From the NCBI GenBank assembly GCA_964644705.1, contig CAZXYF010000084.1, positions 1 to 12,723 on the forward strand: a stretch of 12,723 nt of DNA, given 5' to 3'. Below are positions 6,472 to 12,723 of the stretch, one piece after another. The DNA comes from CAZXYF01 sp964644705. Its GTDB lineage: Bacteria; Planctomycetota; Brocadiia; SM23-32. Made by a program: the position numbers and the translations under genes. The notes under the pieces are model-generated. The model made no database searches. It worked only from the letters and a program-made list of their open reading frames with translations, and was not told the origin of the DNA. Position 1 is the first letter of the stretch; the number at the start of each line of letters is the position of its first letter.

Positions 6472-7821
6472 TCATTCTCCCGGTATCTCCGGCGGCGGGT
6501 CAATCCGATACTCCTTTTTAGCCCTCGGGTGTTTGATCTCAGCGATCTCCGGTGGAATCCCATCGTATACCTGCCGAAGCTGCTTGATCAAATCCTTACG
6601 AATCTGACCTCGCACGACCTTCTGCTGGCTGTCTCTTTCTGTCTTTTCGAGCAAATCCAAAAGCTTGCGGTAACTGCCACAGAACATGCCGGTGACCGCC
6701 TTCAAGCGCCAATTCGACCGCCACTTATTGATTTTATGATGCCATTTATAATCCGCAAACACAGTCTGAACGTCAACCAGATTTTTGATCCTTTTATGTC
6801 GTTGGCTGAAAGCCTGTAACCGCGTATTAAGTCTGTTTGCCAGAGAATTGGGGATCTGGGCCAATTGACTTAAATACCGCACTCTGTATTGTTCATGTTT
6901 CAACATTGCCCTGAAATCCTGAACATTCATCATTTTATTGCTGTCCTCAGCAACCGTATCCTGTCTTACTATAACCTGATATATGGTATCAGTCCGAGTG
7001 TTCCCGGGAGGCGGAAACTTGAACATAGTCTGAGCCAAATTGTCCTTGATCTTCTCTGAACTTGGCACGAACTGCACGACAGGCCGATCTAGGCTAATAT
7101 TTTTCACACTCAGGTTCCTCAATTCGTTTTTCAAGCCATCTGTCAAATCGTTCATGAACCAGGTCTGGTCATTCCGGAAGAATGGTCTCTGCCCCTCTGT
7201 AAAGTGGCGGTTCAAGAAAGTATTTAACGAAGCCTGACTATGGGGCGGGCGTGTTTGGTTGGTATCCTTCCACCGTGACTTGGATAAGCACGCCCTGATG
7301 GGCATTTCCAGCGTAACCGCTTCCTCACCAGGTTGTGTGATTTTGACCTTCACCACAAATGTTTTTCGGGAATTGGCCGGGGTTTTCTTGAAGGGAACAC
7401 AAATCTCTGGCGCACCTTCAGGCCGAGGTATTAGGGGTGGTGTGAGTTTGCCGCCATACTGAACATCAAACTTGATAATTTTACTCTTCGATAGTGTTCG
7501 AACCTTTCTCCATCCGTCACCCACATCTATTTTCCATTTTGTACCTTGCGGCAACTCGTTCATTGTGTGACCCATAAGAGCGCCCAGCTCGATTCTGTGC
7601 GTCGGGCCGGCATCCGGACCTATAACAGGCGTTCCCGACTGATCAAATATGCGGGCGCTCCGGTGACTTTCCATCCGCAGCTGCAAATATGCCCCCTGCA
7701 GCTCGCCCGGCGGGCGTATCCGCAACCCGGCCATATCCTCCAGATCCGCCGATTTACTTCCATCCGATTCCTGGATAACACGATCCGCATAATCCACCAG
7801 ATCATCCCCGTCGTCCGTCAT
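6472..7821 (-). CDS. Headless Ca-type repeat protein with novel basic C-terminal domain
   Basis: The frame is open from TTG at 7857, but repeat homology starts around 7821 with TDDGDDLVDYADRV, the middle of the DGDGIPDYADGYN loop, so ATG 7821 is given as a nominal start without a Shine-Dalgarno. Counting from 7857, residues 14-135 are one diverged repeat unit (LRIRPPGELQGAYLQL, ARIFDQSG, GPTHRIELGA). Residues 135-190 are beta-rich, with an FVVKVKI strand. About 200-461 form a separate K/R-rich, largely helical domain with no family I recognise. There is no signal peptide. It begins about 45 nt after the SUMF1 fragment stops and ends 48 nt before HEAT paralogue 2. It is best read as an orphan C-terminal cassette; a DNA- or RNA-acting role would fit the basic charge but is speculation. 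Confidence 0.65.
   Translation of the reverse strand: MTDDGDDLVDYADRVIQESDGSKSADLEDMAGLRIRPPGELQGAYLQLRMESHRSARIFDQSGTPVIGPDAGPTHRIELGALMGHTMNELPQGTKWKIDVGDGWRKVRTLSKSKIIKFDVQYGGKLTPPLIPRPEGAPEICVPFKKTPANSRKTFVVKVKITQPGEEAVTLEMPIRACLSKSRWKDTNQTRPPHSQASLNTFLNRHFTEGQRPFFRNDQTWFMNDLTDGLKNELRNLSVKNISLDRPVVQFVPSSEKIKDNLAQTMFKFPPPGNTRTDTIYQVIVRQDTVAEDSNKMMNVQDFRAMLKHEQYRVRYLSQLAQIPNSLANRLNTRLQAFSQRHKRIKNLVDVQTVFADYKWHHKINKWRSNWRLKAVTGMFCGSYRKLLDLLEKTERDSQQKVVRGQIRKDLIKQLRQVYDGIPPEIAEIKHPRAKKEYRIDPPPEIPGE
7579..7608 (-). repeat. 30-bp exact direct repeat, copy B
   Basis: This tract is identical to 4263-4292 and encodes the same GPTHRIELGA with the same codons, inside the beta half of the repeat unit. 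The other repeat units in the window carry no such match at this place, so the identity is not simple family conservation. Confidence 0.9.
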
Positions 7822-7866
7822 CCAAATAGCCCGAGGACAGCAACGGCAGAGAGGCAACGACGGAAA

Positions 7867-8328
7867 CTACTCAGCCGACGGCACAGGTAGCACCACACGA
7901 AAACCGAGACCAGCCTCCCTTGCCACCGCAAACAAGTCCTTGCGCTTGGCCGATCGCAGATCGTTCGGGGCTTCGCTCCACGACGAACCGCCGCGGACCA
8001 CGCGAGTCAGACCATGCTCCGGTCCGCCCCGGTCCTTCGTCCAACTGGTCTCATAATAATCATTCACATACCAGTCCCGACACCACTCCCAGACGTTGCC
8101 GTGCATGTCATACAATCCCCAGTTGTTGGGCTGTTTCTGCGCCACCGGATGCGTTTTGCCGCCGCTGTTGGCCTCATACCAGGCATATCGCTCAAGCTGC
8201 GCTCCGCTGTCGCCAAAACAATACGCCGTTGTGCTTCCCGCCCGGCAGGCATACTCCCACTGAGCCTCCGTAGGGAGGCGTGCGGTCCACTGGCTCGTGC
8301 GCGAGAGCCATTCGCAGAACTTTTTCTG
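7867..8328 (-). pseudogene. N-terminally truncated SUMF1/FGE-fold fragment
   Basis: These 153 codons read as the C-terminal part of a SUMF1 (formylglycine-generating-enzyme-fold) domain. Visible motifs are FCEWLSR, ARLPTEAQWEYACRAGSTTA, NWGLYDMHGNVWEWCRDWY, RVVRGGSSW and GFRVVLP. An in-frame TGA (8331-8329) lies directly upstream, and the first 60-100 residues of the domain are missing. The only in-frame start candidates are internal (GTG 8145, ATG in MHGN). No signal peptide or Shine-Dalgarno is present. The two active-site cysteines of true FGE, expected after RVVRGGS, are absent, so sulfatase activation is unlikely; the fold often acts as a ligand-binding domain. The fragment starts at most 32 nt after the stop of the HEAT-like gene. 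It is either a decayed gene or an orphan cassette like its downstream neighbour. Confidence 0.82.
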
Positions 8329-8360
8329 TCACGACCATTGCTTCGGCTGGCTTACGTGCG

Positions 8361-9221
8361 CTACTGATCCGAATCCAAAGGTTCCAACCTCTCTAACTCT
8401 TTTTGCGCCTTCTTGGCGATCATCGGATCATAGTCCTTAGCCGCCAGTTCCAGGATTGGCTTGACCGCGGCCACATGGTGAGCAGCCGACATCCCATGGC
8501 ATATCTGATCTATTAAGACCCGGCGCGCATCAGCACAAGGTTCAGCGGCGTACCACTCCGGCACCTGCTTGTTCCGCAGCTCTTTCGGAAAACCCCTGGC
8601 GATCACGTATGCCACACTCTTAGCTTCCATCTCATGCTCGTTCTTCATGGCTTCCTGAGACAGTACACTCAAAAACCGCCGGAGCATAATGGGCTGGTTA
8701 TCCGCTTTAATAAGAGTGGTCCATTCGCCGGTATACCCGAGGGACCCTACCGCGAATCTCCGGAAATGCGGAGAAGGCACGGGAAATTCTGCAATATCAT
8801 TTAGCACGCCCTTCCATTTCTCGTGCAGCTCTTCCCATCCCTTATTTCCACGGTAGTTATACATGGAATACATCAGCGCCACATCACGAACATACATCGG
8901 GTACTTCTTATCCAGGTATTTCTCAAACACGTTTCCTCTTATTTTCCGATTATAATCTCTAAGTTCCACCAGGATGTCAGCCGCTTCCCTCTGCAGATCC
9001 GGATCCTCCGCGCCCAAATACTCCACGATGAACAATCGATCATCGTCTGGATCAGGAGCTTTACGGTATTTGGAGCTAAAAGGTTTCAAAAATGGCTCGC
9101 AAGCCTCACGGAGTTCGTCAGCCGTCTTGTATTTGAGCTCTCCGTCATCTCCTCCGGAAACACAGACTGCAAACATGAAATTCGCGCAAAAGAGTATAAG
9201 TAAAAGGCGCGTTGAATTCAT
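8361..9221 (-). CDS. Exported HEAT-like protein coupled to the glycosidase gene
   Basis: The protein has 286 residues with a signal peptide MNSTRLLLILFCANFMFAVCVSG. AGGAGG stands 6 nt before the ATG and overlaps the stop codon of the upstream gene, with 10 nt between the genes, so translation is probably coupled. The body is alpha-helical with HEAT-like pairs: DPDLQREAADILVELRDY near residue 75, MYVRDVALMYSM near 110, and AVKPILELAAKDYDPMIAKKAQKELERL at the end. It is not obviously homologous to the two HEAT paralogues at 4303-6423 beyond the general repeat pattern. I see no catalytic residues. The tight coupling suggests equimolar production with the large secreted protein, as for an effector and its immunity protein or a binding partner; that role is inferred. 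Confidence 0.88.
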   Translation of the reverse strand: MNSTRLLLILFCANFMFAVCVSGGDDGELKYKTADELREACEPFLKPFSSKYRKAPDPDDDRLFIVEYLGAEDPDLQREAADILVELRDYNRKIRGNVFEKYLDKKYPMYVRDVALMYSMYNYRGNKGWEELHEKWKGVLNDIAEFPVPSPHFRRFAVGSLGYTGEWTTLIKADNQPIMLRRFLSVLSQEAMKNEHEMEAKSVAYVIARGFPKELRNKQVPEWYAAEPCADARRVLIDQICHGMSAAHHVAAVKPILELAAKDYDPMIAKKAQKELERLEPLDSDQ

Positions 9222-9227
9222 CTCCTA

Positions 9228-9233
9228 CCTCCT
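9228..9233 (-). promoter_or_regulatory. Shine-Dalgarno overlapping the upstream stop codon
   Basis: AGGAGG at 9233-9228 shares bases with the TAG stop at 9234-9232 and sits 6 nt from ATG 9221. A ribosome terminating on the glycosidase gene would be placed directly on the next start, which is the layout of translational coupling. Confidence 0.85.
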
Positions 9234-12200
9234 ATTTCTTTTCAATCAGTAACAAGATATCCGCCCCGTCCCATGTTTTGGCGGCATGGTCGTCATCCGT
9301 TGCGAATTTTCCAACAGGTACAATTATATCTCCATTCCCATCGGGTGTAACAGTGACACCGGGGCGAATTGCGCCGGTCCACGTATTATACCTTTTAACT
9401 TGATAGTTCCCAGCAGGGACATTCTTCAAAATCAACTTATGGCTGCCTTTGCTACCCTGTTGCGCATTGGCATAACTTCTTGTGCTTTTCCCCCAGTTGT
9501 TACCCCATGAGCTATTGAAATCGTCGTCAAACAACCATACTGCGTAGTCCCCACCGCCTTTGAGCCCGAAGGCGCGCACGCTACTGCTTCCACCTGAACC
9601 GTTCCGAACGTCTGGCTTGATTCTGTGCTCCAGGCTTTTTAGCGAAATATGTTGAGTGACCAGTTTCTGCAAACTCTGCATTTCCTCTCCCAAGTCGGGA
9701 TACGACGCAAATTCATTCGATCCCCGGGGAAACATTTCACCAAATTCCTTGCCGTCACACCACTTCAAAGGAGTGCCCGCATGGCCATTGGCAAATGCCC
9801 CCCAGATCGCAAAATGCAGATAGCTTCGCAAAACGTCTTCGCAAAATGGCACGCTCGGGGTGTTTCGTTCGACTATTCCATACTCAGTAACCAAGTGCGG
9901 AGCATCCGACGATGAGGTGTTTGTAGCCCATGTATGCATACGGGCAACCACATAATGCCAAATCAGCGCCTGTTGTTGAGAAATATTCTGCCAAATGTCG
10001 TCACCGGCGTTGGTCCATAGGTACTCCCTTGGTGGATATGCCATCGGATGATATACATAATGGTAAGCATGTTGAGACAGCATATCGATCTTCTCGTTCC
10101 CGCCCGTCCAGTTGCCGTGCTTCTCGCCGTCTATTTCTTCTCCGTCGTCATAAGGATTTCGGTTACGCTGCCAGTGAGTGGTGGAAGCCGTGCACGGCCG
10201 CTGACGCCAGTCTAGCTCCCGGACAGTGGTCAACAACCTGTCATGCCAATCGTCCGTGTCCTTATCGGGCTTCCACCAGTAGGATGTGCTATCCCCCACC
10301 CCTTCCAACTCATCGATGGTCACCCACACGGCAAGGGTCCGAGAATAACCCCACCGTGCGATCATGTAACGGTAGAAGTCTTTCTGCCACAACCATCCTT
10401 CACTGGTTTGATCAGCAGCGCAGGCGAAGAAATTATTGATTTCGTCATCAAAACCGCTGAAGCCGTTTTCCTCCTCGTCATCTGGTTTTTCGTCCCATCC
10501 GGTTTCGCCCCATGGGTGTCCGCCCGGACCTCCCTTTTGAAGTGACTGGTGTGCCCATACAGTGAGCGCCATGTAGATGCCATTGTCTTCATGGCCTTCC
10601 ACTATATCATCCATTCGGCGCGCACGTCCCTGGTCGTAATAGGAATGAGAGTCCCATCCCGGCGGAGGATCCGTTTCCTGGATCGAGCCGCTCGAATACC
10701 AGTGTTCCTTCTGCTCGTTGTGGACAAGCTGAGTTTCCCAGGGGGCAAACCAGGTGTAGTTAAAGTTCATATTAGCATTTTTCATCTTCGGGTAAAGCTC
10801 GTCCTGTCTATTTATACCATCATGCCACCCGTTGTTAATCGTCCCGGCTGGGTGTGCCCACGGTCGGGCCTGTCCCAAGATGAAGAAAGGCTCCCGGTCA
10901 TAATTTCCATTGGACTGTTTTTGCATTTGATGCAGGTAGAGATCATTCTCGTCTTTCTTGGCTATACTCAGAGGGCCGTTCTTTTGTCCCTGTTCACATC
11001 GAAAACGTAACCGAGGGATCGGCAAAATAGAATCGTAGGTTTTGCCACTAATCGGATCGGTCTTGTTGTAGAATTGATGGATGTCCTTATGCTGGTTATC
11101 ATTCCCGAATGGACTCTGATTGTATCCATAATAGTGATAATATGTCTTGCCCGTGCCGTTGGGGATATCTTTTCTGTTAAACTCGTCATAGTTTCCCTGC
11201 GTATCGCCCTTTGCTTTGTGCCATACAAGTGCGCGGACGGTCAGCTCCCAGTATTGAGTTCCGCTGGTTTTTTCAGGTGGTGAGAATCGCACCTTCCAAT
11301 TGAACGAACCGTTCGGGGCCGCTTTCATAGGAAAGCAGGGCACTTCATAGCTGTGGTCGCCAACGAGGGTATCGGTTTCGCCTCCACTCATAAGGCGGAA
11401 TCGCGCATCGACCTGGATTCTTTCTCCATCATGGTCTGCGTCATACGAATCAAAGAGGTCCCCCTGGTCCATTCCTTTCGGATTCGCGTCGAAATGTTCT
11501 CTGCCAGGGCTAACGTGATGAAAATATTCCTCGTCAAGGGTTATCTTGGCTTCCATCTTTTCAAAACGTTTCACATTGCCCGATGAAGGCACGATTGTCT
11601 CTATTTTGATAGGCTGTTTAATGAGAACCCTCAATGGAGTATCCTGTACCTTGTCTCCCCCTGGACTCTGCACCCATATTGGCGACTTGTACCCTGACGT
11701 GCCGTATGCGGGTGTCTGCCACCATTCACCGCTGTTAGCCTGCTGCTGCGTCATTCCATAACCTTGGTACAGGTCCTGATACATCGATTCGGCCGTAATA
11801 TGTCCCCAGCCAAACAGGTCGTTCCATGTATTTACGATATATCTGTAAGCGTCCCAATAGGCCCCCTCATACATCTCCGGATGGATGAGCATACAGTAAT
11901 CTCCGTTTTCAGCTTGTAAGGTGATTACCTCCGTTTTGGCCTGATCTGCAAGTTTCGGCAAATGTAACAGGCCCATAGCTCTATGCCTGCTGTCGTCAAT
12001 GCGACAATCAGACGGAAAGAGGAGGTGTGTTGCCTGGAGACCTTTTGCATGACTTGAAGGTAACTCCACAATCGTGCCTTTGTGCAGCGAGCCGAATCTA
12101 TACGCTCCGCACGCGGTAAGACTGAAAATTGTCGTCCGAACAATATCCGAGCATTTTATGTCAGTGGGCCCATTACAATTCGGCTCAAGTTCGATCTTGA

Positions 12201-12723
12201 TGCTCCCTTTCACTGGATCATTTGTTTGGGCTATCGCCTCCACATACAGAGTGATTTCGCGGGTAGAGTCATCAAATCCCAGAACCCCAGGGTCTAAATA
12301 TGTGCCCGAAGGAACGTAATGTCCTGGATCCTGTGCTGAAGCAATTGAAAATCTTTCTCTGGGGGTTTCCCCTGGCTGCGACCACAATCGCAGATGTCCA
12401 TTCCCGGACGTATATCTATACGGGTCATCTTTGGTTCCGGCTCCAGTGCGTGTAACCTCTTCCGGATTTGCTGCGTCGTAAGAGAAACGGATTTTCACTC
12501 TGGACACATCAATTGGCTCGGGCAAAGCAACAACCACCGGAACAAATTTTTCACCTTCCGTCACGTCATCGTCATTACCGCGTATCCCATCCCAGTTGAA
12601 CCCATCCGCAAAATCGGGGATCCCGTCGTAGTCATCGTCATCATCGTTTTTCTCAAGGATTTTACCCGGATACTCAGGGTCCCCCGCGACGTATTCGCTC
12701 GCATCTTCTGCGTCGCTTCTATC
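9232..12723 (-). CDS. Giant secreted protein: Ca-type repeat, DUF5060-like domain and GH-A-like glycosidase (5' end outside window)
   Basis: The frame enters the window open at 12723 and runs 1163 residues to TAG 9234-9232; GTG at 12564 is internal, since repeat homology continues upstream of it. Domains by visible residue are: a Ca-type repeat unit (1-198) with YDGIPDFADGFN; a linker domain (200-355); a DUF5060-like beta sandwich (about 370-495) with KRFEKMEAKI and NWKVRFSPPE; and a TIM-barrel-like glycosidase (about 610-1000). The barrel contains REPFFILGQARPW, MALTVWAH and WVTIDELEG (Glu805 as putative acid/base), then HLVTEYGIV (Glu947 as putative nucleophile) and AIWGAFANGHAG. A C-terminal beta domain with YAVWLFDDD and NVPAGNYQVKRYNTWTG resembles those that follow DUF5060/GH proteins. 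The family fits hydrolysis of a polysaccharide; the substrate is unknown. The missing N-terminus probably holds more repeats and a signal peptide. Confidence 0.85.
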   Translation of the reverse strand, partial: DRSDAEDASEYVAGDPEYPGKILEKNDDDDDYDGIPDFADGFNWDGIRGNDDDVTEGEKFVPVVVALPEPIDVSRVKIRFSYDAANPEEVTRTGAGTKDDPYRYTSGNGHLRLWSQPGETPRERFSIASAQDPGHYVPSGTYLDPGVLGFDDSTREITLYVEAIAQTNDPVKGSIKIELEPNCNGPTDIKCSDIVRTTIFSLTACGAYRFGSLHKGTIVELPSSHAKGLQATHLLFPSDCRIDDSRHRAMGLLHLPKLADQAKTEVITLQAENGDYCMLIHPEMYEGAYWDAYRYIVNTWNDLFGWGHITAESMYQDLYQGYGMTQQQANSGEWWQTPAYGTSGYKSPIWVQSPGGDKVQDTPLRVLIKQPIKIETIVPSSGNVKRFEKMEAKITLDEEYFHHVSPGREHFDANPKGMDQGDLFDSYDADHDGERIQVDARFRLMSGGETDTLVGDHSYEVPCFPMKAAPNGSFNWKVRFSPPEKTSGTQYWELTVRALVWHKAKGDTQGNYDEFNRKDIPNGTGKTYYHYYGYNQSPFGNDNQHKDIHQFYNKTDPISGKTYDSILPIPRLRFRCEQGQKNGPLSIAKKDENDLYLHQMQKQSNGNYDREPFFILGQARPWAHPAGTINNGWHDGINRQDELYPKMKNANMNFNYTWFAPWETQLVHNEQKEHWYSSGSIQETDPPPGWDSHSYYDQGRARRMDDIVEGHEDNGIYMALTVWAHQSLQKGGPGGHPWGETGWDEKPDDEEENGFSGFDDEINNFFACAADQTSEGWLWQKDFYRYMIARWGYSRTLAVWVTIDELEGVGDSTSYWWKPDKDTDDWHDRLLTTVRELDWRQRPCTASTTHWQRNRNPYDDGEEIDGEKHGNWTGGNEKIDMLSQHAYHYVYHPMAYPPREYLWTNAGDDIWQNISQQQALIWHYVVARMHTWATNTSSSDAPHLVTEYGIVERNTPSVPFCEDVLRSYLHFAIWGAFANGHAGTPLKWCDGKEFGEMFPRGSNEFASYPDLGEEMQSLQKLVTQHISLKSLEHRIKPDVRNGSGGSSSVRAFGLKGGGDYAVWLFDDDFNSSWGNNWGKSTRSYANAQQGSKGSHKLILKNVPAGNYQVKRYNTWTGAIRPGVTVTPDGNGDIIVPVGKFATDDDHAAKTWDGADILLLIEKK
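12130..12723 (-). repeat. Ca-type repeat unit in the glycosidase protein
   Basis: The window edge cuts the unit just after its DVDSDN start. Visible landmarks are PGKILEKNDDDDDYDGIPD, FADGFN, VKIRFSYDAANPEEVTR, GHLRLWSQ, GHYVPSGTYLD, LGFDDSTREITLYVEAI and IKIELEPN. They align in order with units 1 and 2 of the caspase-like gene, showing that the two proteins share one stalk family. Confidence 0.75.

Noticed and set aside
6883..6897. HEQYR in the basic domain as a metalloprotease HExxH site
   Set aside because: The second zinc-binding histidine is replaced by arginine and no third ligand motif is visible.
7867..8060. Variable region of a diversity-generating retroelement, suggested by the SUMF1 (C-type-lectin-like) fold
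   Set aside because: No reverse transcriptase and no template repeat resembling this 3' end occur in the window.
8064..8252. Minus-strand frame of 62 codons
   Set aside because: It is a shadow of the SUMF1 fragment, whose own frame shows conserved motifs throughout.
9150..9221. Lipoprotein signal (FAVCV) in the 286-residue HEAT-like protein
   Set aside because: The residues before the cysteine do not fit a lipobox; an ordinary signal peptidase I site after CVSG is more likely.
1..12723. Insertion sequence, integrase or attachment site explaining the truncations
   Set aside because: I found no transposase or integrase motif and no terminal inverted repeats at the junctions near 4300, 7860 and 8330.

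Overview
The window is a one-directional accessory locus. Every credible gene lies on the minus strand, so transcription runs from position 12723 towards 1. Base composition is mixed, near 50% GC. I see no tRNA, rRNA, CRISPR array, transposase or clear promoter. The coding style is what I associate with PVC-superphylum bacteria (Lentisphaerota, Kiritimatiellota, Planctomycetota): very large secreted proteins built from acidic, calcium-type DVDSDN / DGDGIPDYADG repeats, SUMF1-fold proteins, and many small exported HEAT-repeat proteins. That placement is an inference from style, not from a marker gene.

Layout in transcription order. (1) 12723-9232: the C-terminal 1163 residues of a giant protein, consisting of one Ca-type repeat unit, a linker domain, a DUF5060-like beta domain, a clan GH-A-like glycosidase barrel and a C-terminal beta domain. 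(2) 9221-8361: an exported HEAT-like protein whose Shine-Dalgarno sequence overlaps the stop codon of (1). (3) 8328-7867: an N-terminally truncated SUMF1/FGE-fold fragment. (4) About 7821-6472: a headless repeat unit joined to a basic C-terminal domain I do not recognise. (5, 6) 6423-5428 and 5349-4303: two tandem paralogous exported HEAT proteins. (7) About 4301-729: a headless open frame with half a repeat unit, the same type of linker domain as (1), three more repeat starts and a C-terminal caspase-like (clan CD) peptidase domain. (8) 680-1: a new exported protein, cut by the window edge.

The striking point is the organisation. One coupled pair (large repeat protein plus exported HEAT protein) is followed by several 5'-truncated repeat or effector ends. 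Each begins within a few to about 45 nt of the previous stop, and the two repeat-derived ones are each followed by genes for exported proteins. The two headless repeat genes share an exact 30-bp tract encoding GPTHRIELGA, with the same codons. This is the layout of a store of alternative C-terminal cassettes, as known for orphan modules of polymorphic toxin systems (CdiA-CT, Rhs-CT). I propose, as inference, a related system built on Ca-binding DVDSDN-repeat stalks, with glycosidase, SUMF1, caspase-like and unknown tips, and exported HEAT proteins as possible immunity or partner proteins. Nothing in the sequence proves toxicity, and plain gene decay after recombination is the main alternative.
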